Below are positions 8,335-17,062 of a stretch of 64,000 nt of DNA, piece after piece. Location of the stretch: assembly GCF_009755225.1 (NCBI RefSeq), contig NZ_WQKZ01000001.1:186001-250000 (forward strand), read 5' to 3'. Position 1 is the first letter of the stretch. Every line of letters begins with the position of its first letter. Both the position numbers and the translations under genes were made by a program. This DNA is from Hymenobacter ginkgonis. Lineage in GTDB: Bacteria; Bacteroidota; Bacteroidia; Cytophagales; Hymenobacteraceae. A model generated the notes under the pieces. That model saw only the letters and a list, made by a program, of their open reading frames with translations, did no database searches and had not been told where the DNA came from.

Positions 8335-11300
8335 CTACCGCACTAGCACCTGTTTGCTAGCCGTGCGCCCAAACTTGGTGGGGAAGTACAGCAGTTCGGC
8401 CCGTGCCGGGTTGAGGGTGTAGCTGCCGCGGTAGCGCGGCTGCAACGCCACCCGAAACGTGTGCTTGCCAATGGGCAGCCAATCGATAAAAATGCCCGCC
8501 TGCTGCTTCAAGTACTCGCGGTGCACCTCCAAGGGGCTGGGCGTGGCGGGCGGGCCATACGAGCAGCCCGCCGGAATGGGTACTTCCAGCAGCACGTAGC
8601 GCGCCTCGGCTTTCACCTCCACCGTAACGACCAGTTCGGTGGGCTTGCCGGCGGGCAAGGCTACGCGGCCACCTGCCTGCCCGGCCAGCGTGGTCGTGAC
8701 TACGAAGGGCTTGGCCGCGGCGAGGGGGGTAGGGTTCCAGCGGGTTTGGTAGGCGGTGGCGTACACAGGCAGGCCGCCCGTTTTGCGCAGCGTAAGTGGG
8801 CCCGTAGCCGCCAGCTTGGCCACAAACGGAAAGGTGGTGATGAGGCCCGTCGGCAGCCCTGCCCCCGCCGGCCCCCTAACCTGCACCTGGGCCGCCGCGC
8901 CCCCGCCGGGCGCCAGCAAATCGGGCCCAATGGTGGCCAGTATCTGGGCTGCCTGGTAGGTGCTTTCCCAGTACCCGCCGCCGCGCAGCCCCAGCAAAAA
9001 CGCGCGGATGCGCGCCAGCTCGGCCGTGTGGCCGCCCTGCGTGCGCAGCACCGTATAGGCAAGTAGCGTGGTGCCCACGCGGTCGGGCAGTAGGTAGCGG
9101 AAGTACGAGCTCGTGTGCAGCGTATCGGTATAAAAAACGCCGCCCAGCTCGGTGCGCAGGCGGTAGCGCTGCAAGCTGTCGAGCTGGTAAGGCAGACGTA
9201 GCTCCTGGCGCAACGCGCTGAGGGCCAGGTAGCGGTCGAGGGGTAGGCGGCGCGGGGCGGCCCGCTCGATGTGGCGCACGTAGGTGGCGTAGTCGACCGG
9301 CGCGCCCAGGGCGTGTAGCAGGTGCAGCAGCCGAATCTGGTCGTCGTCGCGCCGGAAATACCCGCGCAGTTCCGGCAGGTGGTTGGCGCTTTGGTCCAGC
9401 TCGCTCAGCAAAAAACGCTGTACCTCGTCGCGGTTAAAATCGACGGGGTAGCCGGCCCGCTCGGCGGCCAGCAGCGCCTCTACCACGTGCACCGTGGCCC
9501 AGGGGCTCACCTCCGAAGTAGGCCAGGTGCCCCACAGGCCAGTGCCTTTGTCGCGGCCTTCTTGCAGGCGGCGAACCAGAAAGCTAACCGCCTTTTTCCC
9601 TTTAAACGCCGCATGCTGTTGCTCGCGAATGCGCTGCTCGAGCAGCAGCCCGTGCAGGCGCGAGGCCATTTGCTCGTTGCAGAGGTAGGCATATTCTTGC
9701 AAATGCTGAATTTCGGCTAGCAGCACGGGCAGCGCGTCGCTTTCCAGGCGCACCGTCACTTCACCCAGCTGGGGGTCGAGGGGTAGGGCCACCGTAGTAT
9801 CGATAGCCGTGAGGAGGGCAAAGGTGCCCACGCGCTCGCGGGTGCCGGCGGGCAGCACCGGCACCCGGCGCTGCTCGCCATCGGCAAAGCCATTGGCTTG
9901 CTGCAAGCCGAAGGTGAGTTGCACCGAATCAGCCACTGCCACAGCCGGGGCCGTCACGGTTAGCGTGTCGATAAAGGCTGCGCTCACGCGCCGGGCCTGC
10001 TGGCGCACCACCCGCTCGCCTACCCGGAAAGTTGTGGTCACCTGTGCCGTGTCGGGTTGGTAGTTGAGCACCTTGCCCAGCACCTGCACCCGGTCGCCGG
10101 CCACCAAAAAGCGCGGCACCGCCAGTTCAGCCCGCAAAGCTTTGAACGCCCGCAGCCGCCCGGTAGCGGCGCCCACGCGCCCGCGCCCATCCGAGCCCAC
10201 CACAAAAGTGTCCCAGCTCGTCACGTCGTCGGGCAGCACCACATCGGCGTGGGCACGGCCCTGGCCGTCGGTAGTGAGGGTAGGGCGCCACCAAGCATGG
10301 TCGGCAAAATGCTGGCGCAAGCCCAGGCGCGGGTCGCCGCCCGCCTGCAAGTCGGGCAAGCCGGCCAGCGCGGCGCCACTCTTGGTCGTAATGAGTACGG
10401 CGCCATGGCTGGCCCGCGTCCCGTAGAGGGCCGTGGCGGCGGCCACATCCAGGGTGCGCATTTCGGCAATATCGGCCGGGGCCAAGTCGCTCAGTTTGCC
10501 ATTAAAAGTCAGGCCATTAACGATATACAATGGCTGCTGCGAGGCCGCAATGGCGGTGTTGCCCCGAATTATGACGGACGTAGCATTCGTAATGGCAACC
10601 CCCGCCACCCGGCCTTGCAGCATATTTACGGTGGTTACACTAGCGGTTAGGTCATGACGTGACTGCGTGCCGTAGCCGGTCACCACTACTTCGTCAAGTT
10701 GTTTGATATCAGCAGCAAGTGCCGTATTGAATGGGCCATTATTCGTAATAGCTAACTCCTGCGAAGCGTAGCCGACCGACGAAAAAACCAATATCCGCGC
10801 TGCCGGGGGTACTTGCAGCGAGTAGGCGCCGCTGGCGTCAGTCGAAACGCCCAGGGCAGTGCCCTTCACCAGCACCGTTACGCCGGGCAGGCCCTCGCCC
10901 GACTGCGCCTCCGTGACGCGGCCGTGCAGCGTGCGCCAGTCGAGGCGGGGGTGCAGCGGCTGCTCGGCGCGGGTTTCGCGGCGGGTGGGGCGCTCGGCAG
11001 CCAGCACCGGCAGCAGGGCGCGCCGCATTTTCAGCAGGCGCCGGCTGAGCGGGCCGTATGGTTGCCGGTCGGCTCGGCGCAGCTGCACGTAGGTTTGGCC
11101 ATTGGCCTCGACCAAAATAATTTCGGTGGGGGCCAGGCAGGTACTATCGGCCAGCAGCACGGCCACTCGGTAGCGGCCGGGCGCCAGGGCCTGGAGCACC
11201 TCTACCCCCCGCCCCAGGCGCGAGAAGCGCGGCTGGTCGGGCCGCGTGAGCAACGTGCACAGCGCCTCGGGCAAGGCATTTGAGGGAGTGGTTGCGCCCG

Positions 11301-14300
11301 CAACAGGGGGTAGGCGCACCGCCAGCCGGCCCTGGCCCGGCAGAGTGCGGTAGTGCTCGGCAAATACCGGTAGGCGCGGCATTACCACTGGCCAGGAATA
11401 TACCTGCTGGTGCTGTTCCTTAGGTACTTCGCTATAGGCAAAGTCGCCCAGCGGCAAGGGCCGCGCCAGGCCGGCCTGGCTCATGCGCCCCAGCTGAGCC
11501 GGCTCGATGCACGTCATTTTCAACACCCCTGGGTAAAAAGTGTAGCTGTACAGCGGGGCGAACAAAAACGTGCGCGGCCGCTCTGACAGGGGATTCAGCA
11601 CCACCGAATCGGGCCGGAACGGGCCAGCCAGCTGCAAGCGGCTATACGTGTAGCTATTGCCCAACAGCGGGTGCAGCACCAGCCCCTGGCGCAACATGGC
11701 AGGCACATGGGCCCGCGCATCCTCCGGGGCCACCGCCACGATGGTGCGCTGCAACGCCAGCTCCTCGGTGGGCGAAAGCAGGGGTAGGCGCTTCTCTACG
11801 TGCAGCTCCCGGCACGGCTGGTTGAGGTCGATGCTGAGCGTGAGCTTGTGGCCCGCCCGTAGGTACACCGCTTGCAGCGTCACGAGCCGGGTGGCCGTAC
11901 GCAGGCTAATGGTGTGGTAGCCGCTCGTAGCCACGGCGGTGTAGGGCTCGTGTTGGTTAAGGGAGTGAATATAAGCTGGCTGGCCGTCGATATAGAACGC
12001 AATGGGCGCCTGCACCCGGCCCGAATCGACCACGAACGGGGCCACCTGCGTAAGCCCGCCCGGTGCCGGCCGGTACTCGTAAAATGCGCCACCATCGGGG
12101 TACAGAAAGCTGTAAAACCGCAGCGAATCGAGCCCCAGCTGCGTGCGCCAGTGCCGCCAGTCGAGCAGCTGCTGGCCGGTAGCGTTGGGCCTATTTGCAA
12201 ACTGCTCGCTCAGCCCAAAGCGCCGCCGCGACTGCCGCCCCAGCACTGGCCGCGCAAAGCTGGGCAACGCTGGCAGCACGGCCGCCCCAAACTTGCTGGT
12301 ATAAGCATAGGCCGTGAGGTCGGCGTTGGGCACGGGTCGGCCGCCCTCGTCCGTGACCGTGAAGCCTAGCCGCAGCCGCTGGCCGGGGTAAGCCACCTCG
12401 GGCTGGTCGGTAGCCACGGCCAGCCGGGGCTGGGGTGGCGCCACGGTGTACTCGTCGGCGCGCAGGCGCTCGCCCCAGTAGTAGTGCAGCGACACATGCC
12501 AGGGCGTCAGGCTTTTATCTTTGACTTTCAGTTGATAATCGGTGGCGTAGCCGCGGTAGCGCAGCGCGTTGCCCCGGTACACGAAGTACCAGAACGGCAG
12601 CCGCCGGGGGTTGTTCACCACCAGGTGCACCGAGTCCGTCGAGCGGTCGGAGGCCAGGCTAAGGTCCGCATTTTGGGTGGGTAGGTTGAGGTATTCCGAG
12701 CGTCCGGCCGCATCGGTCAGGGTGTAGCCGTAGGCCTGCGGGTTGAGGGGTAGCGAGGTGGGTAGCTGCACTGGCCGCGGCTGGAGGGCCGCCGCGCTGC
12801 CGCGCGCTTGGCTGGCTGCCACCCGCAGCAGCGCACGGTGCGGCCGGTAGTGGCCCAGCGAGTCGTAGCTCAGGCGCACCGAATCGTGGCCGAGAGTGAG
12901 GTGCAACCGGCCGGGGTCGCGGCGGTAAAAGAGAGATAGGTTTTCGGCGTGCCGCTCGTTGTCGGTAGTCAGAAACGTGGCCGCTATCTCGTAGCTGATA
13001 TCCGCGTTGGGGAAAATGCGAGCGGGCAAGTTCACGCGGGTTTCGCCCAGCGCGTCCAGCGCCTGGGTGTGCGTCCAAAGCGTGTCGGGCACAAACAAGC
13101 GGCGGCCGGCCAGCACGCCCGGCTCACCGCCAGGCACCACCGCCAGCCGCACCCGCGCATCGAGCAGGGGCAAGTCGTTGGCATCGGTGCCGCGCAAAAA
13201 CACGGCCTGCGGCTGGCCGCGCCGGGGTTCTTTTTCGAGCGCCCGCAGCGCATACTGCGCGTTGTTCAACTCATAGTCTTCAAGCTGAAAATTGCCAGTA
13301 GCCAGCGTGTTATCGTCTTTATCGGCCAGGCGCAGCACCGGCGACGTGTCGGTCCGCAGGCCCAGCGTATCGGCGAGGGGTAGGGAGAATTCGTAGGAGC
13401 CGGGCCGCACCGGGCGCAGCGTAGCCAGGCGCTTTTCGCGGCCCAGGCCACCCCCGCTCAGCCACAGCGTGAGGGGTAGGGTAGCAGGCCGGCCACTGCC
13501 GCGCCGCAGCACCCGCGCCTTCAGGCGCAGGGTGTCGCCGGTGGGCCGGTAGCGTGGCTGGCTCACTACCAGGTAGCTGCGCCAGCGGGCACCGCGCCAC
13601 TGCCGGCGTTGCTCCTGGCGCCGTTCGCGCACCTCCTCGCTAAAGGCCGAGCGCACCAGCCCCACCAGCCCGCTAGTGGTGTACGACGGATGCTTCACAT
13701 CGCGCCCCAGGTTCCAGGCGGGCACGGTGAGGTAGCCCAACGGCACCCCAAACACGACCCGCTTGCTCAGCCTCACGAAGCCGCTCTGGCGGTATGCAGC
13801 CCTCGGAAACGACTGCTCTAAGGGGTGAAACGTGGTGCGCCCGGCCTGCGTCACGGCTACCAGGCCCGCCCGCCCGGCGTGGGCGCGGCGGTAGGTGTGG
13901 GTGGCCGCGTCGTAGGGCACGGCGTGGCCCCCTACCGCCACTTGCGCAGTGGGCAGCGGCTGGCCCAGCGAGTCGCGCACCACTAGCACGAGGTCCACTT
14001 GGTTGTCGAGCACCTCCACGGTGCGGTCGGTATCGGCTCGCAGCCAGTACACTAGCTCGGGGCCTTCGGTGTGGGCCACCAAGTAGTAGCCCAGTGGCAG
14101 CGGGTGCCGCACCAGCGAATCGGTGCGAAAGGAATCGACGGCCACCGCAAAAAAATCGGGCCGCGCTGCTCGCAGCCCGCGCTCGTAGAGGCGACGCGCC
14201 TGGGCTTCAGTCAGCCGAAAAACCTTGGTGAGGTAGCTGCTCTGGCGGGCCTTAGCCAGCTGCTGCTGTGCCAAAACTGGCAGAGCCAGCCAGCACAAAA

Positions 14301-14325
14301 GCAACGTGAGTACGAGTTGATACAT
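8335..14325 (-). CDS. Giant alpha-2-macroglobulin family protein with inserted SusC-type regulatory and TonB-plug domains
   Basis: 1996 residues. Residues 1-19 are a Sec signal peptide (cleavage near VLAQQ; no lipobox). Residues about 20-1120 are macroglobulin-like beta domains with a MG2-type linker region near 250. Residues about 1133-1215 are a carboxypeptidase-regulatory-like domain (LHGRVTEAQSGEGLPGVTV), followed by the SusC hallmark LDEVVVTGYGTQ and a TonB plug-like domain to about residue 1316 (LYIVNG, IRGNTA, GAVLITTKSG). The A2M domain resumes near 1335 (PDDVTSWDTF), and the thioester motif CNEQ is intact at 1549-1552, followed by a helical thioester domain and a receptor-binding-like end. 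Family members trap proteases through the activated thioester in the periplasm or at the surface. No beta-barrel follows the plug, so it is not a transporter. The domain order is the notable feature; I am confident of each block by motif. Confidence 0.9.
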   Translation of the reverse strand: MYQLVLTLLLCWLALPVLAQQQLAKARQSSYLTKVFRLTEAQARRLYERGLRAARPDFFAVAVDSFRTDSLVRHPLPLGYYLVAHTEGPELVYWLRADTDRTVEVLDNQVDLVLVVRDSLGQPLPTAQVAVGGHAVPYDAATHTYRRAHAGRAGLVAVTQAGRTTFHPLEQSFPRAAYRQSGFVRLSKRVVFGVPLGYLTVPAWNLGRDVKHPSYTTSGLVGLVRSAFSEEVRERRQEQRRQWRGARWRSYLVVSQPRYRPTGDTLRLKARVLRRGSGRPATLPLTLWLSGGGLGREKRLATLRPVRPGSYEFSLPLADTLGLRTDTSPVLRLADKDDNTLATGNFQLEDYELNNAQYALRALEKEPRRGQPQAVFLRGTDANDLPLLDARVRLAVVPGGEPGVLAGRRLFVPDTLWTHTQALDALGETRVNLPARIFPNADISYEIAATFLTTDNERHAENLSLFYRRDPGRLHLTLGHDSVRLSYDSLGHYRPHRALLRVAASQARGSAAALQPRPVQLPTSLPLNPQAYGYTLTDAAGRSEYLNLPTQNADLSLASDRSTDSVHLVVNNPRRLPFWYFVYRGNALRYRGYATDYQLKVKDKSLTPWHVSLHYYWGERLRADEYTVAPPQPRLAVATDQPEVAYPGQRLRLGFTVTDEGGRPVPNADLTAYAYTSKFGAAVLPALPSFARPVLGRQSRRRFGLSEQFANRPNATGQQLLDWRHWRTQLGLDSLRFYSFLYPDGGAFYEYRPAPGGLTQVAPFVVDSGRVQAPIAFYIDGQPAYIHSLNQHEPYTAVATSGYHTISLRTATRLVTLQAVYLRAGHKLTLSIDLNQPCRELHVEKRLPLLSPTEELALQRTIVAVAPEDARAHVPAMLRQGLVLHPLLGNSYTYSRLQLAGPFRPDSVVLNPLSERPRTFLFAPLYSYTFYPGVLKMTCIEPAQLGRMSQAGLARPLPLGDFAYSEVPKEQHQQVYSWPVVMPRLPVFAEHYRTLPGQGRLAVRLPPVAGATTPSNALPEALCTLLTRPDQPRFSRLGRGVEVLQALAPGRYRVAVLLADSTCLAPTEIILVEANGQTYVQLRRADRQPYGPLSRRLLKMRRALLPVLAAERPTRRETRAEQPLHPRLDWRTLHGRVTEAQSGEGLPGVTVLVKGTALGVSTDASGAYSLQVPPAARILVFSSVGYASQELAITNNGPFNTALAADIKQLDEVVVTGYGTQSRHDLTASVTTVNMLQGRVAGVAITNATSVIIRGNTAIAASQQPLYIVNGLTFNGKLSDLAPADIAEMRTLDVAAATALYGTRASHGAVLITTKSGAALAGLPDLQAGGDPRLGLRQHFADHAWWRPTLTTDGQGRAHADVVLPDDVTSWDTFVVGSDGRGRVGAATGRLRAFKALRAELAVPRFLVAGDRVQVLGKVLNYQPDTAQVTTTFRVGERVVRQQARRVSAAFIDTLTVTAPAVAVADSVQLTFGLQQANGFADGEQRRVPVLPAGTRERVGTFALLTAIDTTVALPLDPQLGEVTVRLESDALPVLLAEIQHLQEYAYLCNEQMASRLHGLLLEQRIREQQHAAFKGKKAVSFLVRRLQEGRDKGTGLWGTWPTSEVSPWATVHVVEALLAAERAGYPVDFNRDEVQRFLLSELDQSANHLPELRGYFRRDDDQIRLLHLLHALGAPVDYATYVRHIERAAPRRLPLDRYLALSALRQELRLPYQLDSLQRYRLRTELGGVFYTDTLHTSSYFRYLLPDRVGTTLLAYTVLRTQGGHTAELARIRAFLLGLRGGGYWESTYQAAQILATIGPDLLAPGGGAAAQVQVRGPAGAGLPTGLITTFPFVAKLAATGPLTLRKTGGLPVYATAYQTRWNPTPLAAAKPFVVTTTLAGQAGGRVALPAGKPTELVVTVEVKAEARYVLLEVPIPAGCSYGPPATPSPLEVHREYLKQQAGIFIDWLPIGKHTFRVALQPRYRGSYTLNPARAELLYFPTKFGRTASKQVLVR

Positions 14326-14417
14326 AAGCGGTGGGGTAGGGACTGGCTACCTGATGCCACCGCGCAGCTTATTGCACAAACACGTTATTCAACGAATAAA
14401 AAAAGCTCGATATGCAT

Positions 14418-14461
14418 AAAAAAAGGACGTCATGCTGAACGAAGCATGACGTCCTTTTTGG
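14418..14461. terminator. Family-A palindrome, short form
   Basis: 16-bp perfect stem (14421-14436 with 14443-14458) around a 6-nt loop, A-run before and T-run after. The arm contains GGACGTCATGCT. It sits just past the stop of the minus-strand SDR gene. Confidence 0.85.
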
Positions 14462-14483
14462 TTTTCTGGTGCTTTATAGAGCC

Positions 14484-15200
14484 CTACGGGTTAGTTGACC
14501 ACAACCCGGCCTCCTTGATGAAAATGCGCCGATTCAGCTTCAGCTGCGAGACAATAAACTCGGCAATATCCTCGGGTTGCATCACCTTGTCGGGGTTGCC
14601 GTCGGTGAGGTTATTGCTGATAGCCAGCTCAGTAGCTACTGTGCTAGGCGTGAGGGCCGACACGCGGATATTATGCTTGCGCACCTCCTGCATCAGTGCC
14701 TCGCTTAGCCCCATTACGGCAAATTTGGAGGCGCTGTAGGCGCTGCTGCCCGCCGCCGCACGCAGCCCCGAGGTCGAGGAAATGTTGATGATGTCGCCCG
14801 TTTGCCGTTCTATCATGGCGGGCAAGGCGGCGCGCGTCACGTAGTACACGCCCAGCAGGTTCACCCGGATAATGTGCTCCCAGTCGGCCGGCGGCATGTC
14901 CAAGAACTTGGCAAACGTGCCGATGCCGGCGTTATTTATCAGGATATCAAGCGTTCCCAGTTCGCCGGTGATGTGGGCCACGGCGGCGTTCACGGCGGCT
15001 TCGTCGGCCACATCGGCGGTAGCCACGCTGGTTTTCACGCCCAGCTTTTGCAGCTCGGCGGCCACCTCGGCAAGCTGGTCGGCGGAGCGCGCCAGCAGGC
15101 CCACATGCACACCTTCGTGGGCTAGTGCCAGTGCCACAGCCTTGCCAATGCCTTTGCCCGCGCCCGTTACAAGGGCGACTTTTCCGGTTAACTTTTCCAT
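14484..15200 (-). CDS. SDR family oxidoreductase (3-ketoacyl-ACP reductase-like)
   Basis: 238 residues, classical short-chain dehydrogenase length. TGAGKGIG at 12-19 binds the dinucleotide, NNAG is at 89-92, and the catalytic set is Ser141/142, Tyr155 and Lys159 in SAYSASK. Such enzymes reduce a carbonyl with NAD(P)H; FabG-like members act on 3-oxoacyl-ACP, but the specificity cannot be read from sequence and a lone SDR away from other fab genes could act on another ketone. It is divergent from the quinone oxidoreductase gene (154-bp gap) and is followed by a short family-A hairpin. Confidence 0.88.
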   Translation of the reverse strand: MEKLTGKVALVTGAGKGIGKAVALALAHEGVHVGLLARSADQLAEVAAELQKLGVKTSVATADVADEAAVNAAVAHITGELGTLDILINNAGIGTFAKFLDMPPADWEHIIRVNLLGVYYVTRAALPAMIERQTGDIINISSTSGLRAAAGSSAYSASKFAVMGLSEALMQEVRKHNIRVSALTPSTVATELAISNNLTDGNPDKVMQPEDIAEFIVSQLKLNRRIFIKEAGLWSTNP

Positions 15201-15354
15201 GGGAATAAATGAAGTTTTCAGTGAGGTAACGCCACCCTAACCAGCTGGGTTGGCCAGAAGTTGGGGGGTAGGGCGCGCCAGCCGCTGGCCGTGGCCCCGT
15301 ACTAATTTGTCCGCGGGCACAACGGCCAGCGGCTTCGCTGCGTCTTTACGCCTC

Positions 15355-16326
15355 ATGAAAGCTATTGTGATTACTCAGGCCGGCGGCCCCAACGTGCTTC
15401 AACTCCAAGAGCGCCCGCAGCCCGTGCCCGCCGCCCACGAAGTGCTCATCCGGGTGCGCGCCACCGGCCTCAACCGCTCCGATATTGCCCTGCGCGAGGG
15501 CAAGTACGGCGGCGGCCCCGTGGCCGGCGTGGTGCCCGGCCTCGAGGTATCGGGCGAAGTAGTGGGGGTAGGGGCCACCGCCCCGCGCTGGCACGTGGGC
15601 GACGAGGTGTGCGCCCTCGTCAGCGAAGGCGCTTATGCCGAGTATGTGGTCGTCGATGCCCGGCACTGCTTACCTATCCCGGCTGGCTGGTCGGTCGAAG
15701 AAGCCGCTTCCCTGCCCGAAACCGCGTTCACGGTGTGGTTCAATGTGTTTCAGAAAGCCGCCTTGCAACCCGGCGAAACGCTGCTCGTGCACGGCGGCAG
15801 CAGCGGCATCGGCCTCACGGTTATTCAGGTGGCGCACGCGCTGGGCAGCCGGGTACTGGCCACCGCCGGCTCGGCCGATAAGTGCCGCGCCTGCGAAGAA
15901 TTTGGCGCTGCTACCTGCGTGAACTATAAAGAAGCGGATTTTGAGGAAGCCCTAAAGGACGAGGCCATCGACGTCATTTTCGACATGGTAGGCGGCGACT
16001 ACACCGCCAAAAACCTGCGCTTGCTTCGCCCCGACGGCCGCCTCCAATCCATCAACGCCATGCAGGGCGCCAAAGCCGAAATCAACTTGCTCGACATCAT
16101 GACCAAGCGCCTCACCCTCAGCGGCAGTATGCTGCGCCCGCGCTCCGCCGATTTCAAAGCCGCGCTGGCTGCCGAGGTAGAAAAGCACGTGTGGCCGCTC
16201 GCGGCCAGCGGCCAACTTAACCCGGTTATCTACCGCACTTTTCCGCTAGCGGAAGCCGCTCAGGCCCAAAAATTGATGCAAAGCAGCACCCACGTCGGCA
16301 AGCTTCTGCTGGTGAATGGGGGGTAG
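15355..16326 (+). CDS. NAD(P)H quinone oxidoreductase, medium-chain dehydrogenase family
   Basis: 323 residues from ATG 15355; the frame is open further upstream but MKAIVITQAGGPNVL is the canonical N-terminus. GroES-like domain (about 1-120) with TGLNRSDIALREG, then a Rossmann domain with LVHGGSSGIGLTVIQVAHALG. The zinc ligands of alcohol dehydrogenases are absent, as in the PIG3/QOR branch, which reduces quinones with NADPH. It ends in GGG-GGG-TAG, so the stop codon sits in the window's abundant GGGGTAG word. Convergent with the peroxiredoxin gene. Confidence 0.9.
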   Translation: MKAIVITQAGGPNVLQLQERPQPVPAAHEVLIRVRATGLNRSDIALREGKYGGGPVAGVVPGLEVSGEVVGVGATAPRWHVGDEVCALVSEGAYAEYVVVDARHCLPIPAGWSVEEAASLPETAFTVWFNVFQKAALQPGETLLVHGGSSGIGLTVIQVAHALGSRVLATAGSADKCRACEEFGAATCVNYKEADFEEALKDEAIDVIFDMVGGDYTAKNLRLLRPDGRLQSINAMQGAKAEINLLDIMTKRLTLSGSMLRPRSADFKAALAAEVEKHVWPLAASGQLNPVIYRTFPLAEAAQAQKLMQSSTHVGKLLLVNGG

Positions 16327-16359
16327 GAAATATAGCGTTACTCTCCTGATTTATACAGC

Positions 16360-16450
16360 ACGTCATGCTGACGAAGGAAGCATCTTGGCAGGTTCAGTGG
16401 ATTTGCACCCCAGCGAACCTACTAAGATGCTTCCTTCGTCAGTATGACGT
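16360..16450. terminator. Family-A palindrome
   Basis: 27-bp arms 16360-16386 and 16424-16450 with one G/T-type mismatch, 37-nt loop, TCTTTTTT after the right arm. Arm text runs ACGTCATGCTGACGAAGG then AAGCATCTT. Lies between convergent genes and can stop both. Confidence 0.85.
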
Positions 16451-16466
16451 TCTTTTTTGACCGTAC

Positions 16467-16916
16467 CTATTTCAGTACCTGCGCGGCGTGCTCCTTGGTA
16501 TCGGGGCGCTTGATAACCTTCTCAATGACACCTTCTTCGTTGATGAGAAAGGTGGTGCGCACGGTGCCCCAGTAAGTTTTGCCGTAGTTTTTCTTTTCCT
16601 GCCACACGCCGTAGGCCTGCACAATGGCTTTGTCGGCATCGGCCACGAGCGGAAAATTCAGGTCGTATTTCGCCGCAAATTTGCCGTGCGAGGCCGCGTC
16701 GTCGGTGCTCACGCCCACTACTTGGATGCCCTGGGCGGCGAGCAGGCCTTCGTTGTCGCGCAGGTTGCAGGCTTGGGCGGTGCAGCCGGGCGTATCATCC
16801 TTGGGGTAGAAATACAAAGCCACTTTCTTGCCCCGCAAGCTGCTTAGGGCGAAAGTATTACCGTGTTGGTCGGGAGCGGTGAAATCGGGCGCAATGGTGC
16901 CGGGTTCGGGAAGCAT
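16467..16916 (-). CDS. bcp: Thioredoxin-dependent thiol peroxidase (Bcp/PrxQ-type peroxiredoxin)
   Basis: 149 residues from ATG 16916; the open extension to 16976 lacks homology to the family, which starts with a short LPEPGTIAPDF segment. The motif YPKDDTPGCTAQAC places the peroxidatic Cys at 45 and the resolving Cys at 50, five residues apart as in the Bcp subfamily. The protein reduces hydrogen peroxide and organic peroxides in the cytoplasm using thioredoxin. A degenerate family-A palindrome lies just upstream and belongs to the preceding M23 gene's 3' end. Confidence 0.95.
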   Translation of the reverse strand: MLPEPGTIAPDFTAPDQHGNTFALSSLRGKKVALYFYPKDDTPGCTAQACNLRDNEGLLAAQGIQVVGVSTDDAASHGKFAAKYDLNFPLVADADKAIVQAYGVWQEKKNYGKTYWGTVRTTFLINEEGVIEKVIKRPDTKEHAAQVLK

Positions 16917-16957
16917 TTTCGTTAACTGGTCGGAGGTGAAAGACACTGAAAAAAAAT

Positions 16958-17049
16958 GCCATGCCGAGCAAAGCACAGCCTCTTTACCACGTTGTTCAGG
17001 TTACTAATCAATCGAAGCGGTAGAGATGCTGCGCTTTGCGCAACATGAC
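16958..17049. repeat. Family-A palindrome, degenerate
   Basis: Arms 16958-16987 and 17020-17049 align over 30 positions with seven mismatches, keeping the family words CATGC, AGCAAAGC and GAGATGCTGCGC. It sits between the M23 gene's stop and the bcp start, so it marks the M23 3' end. Confidence 0.7.
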
Positions 17050-17062
17050 GGGCAAAATAAAA

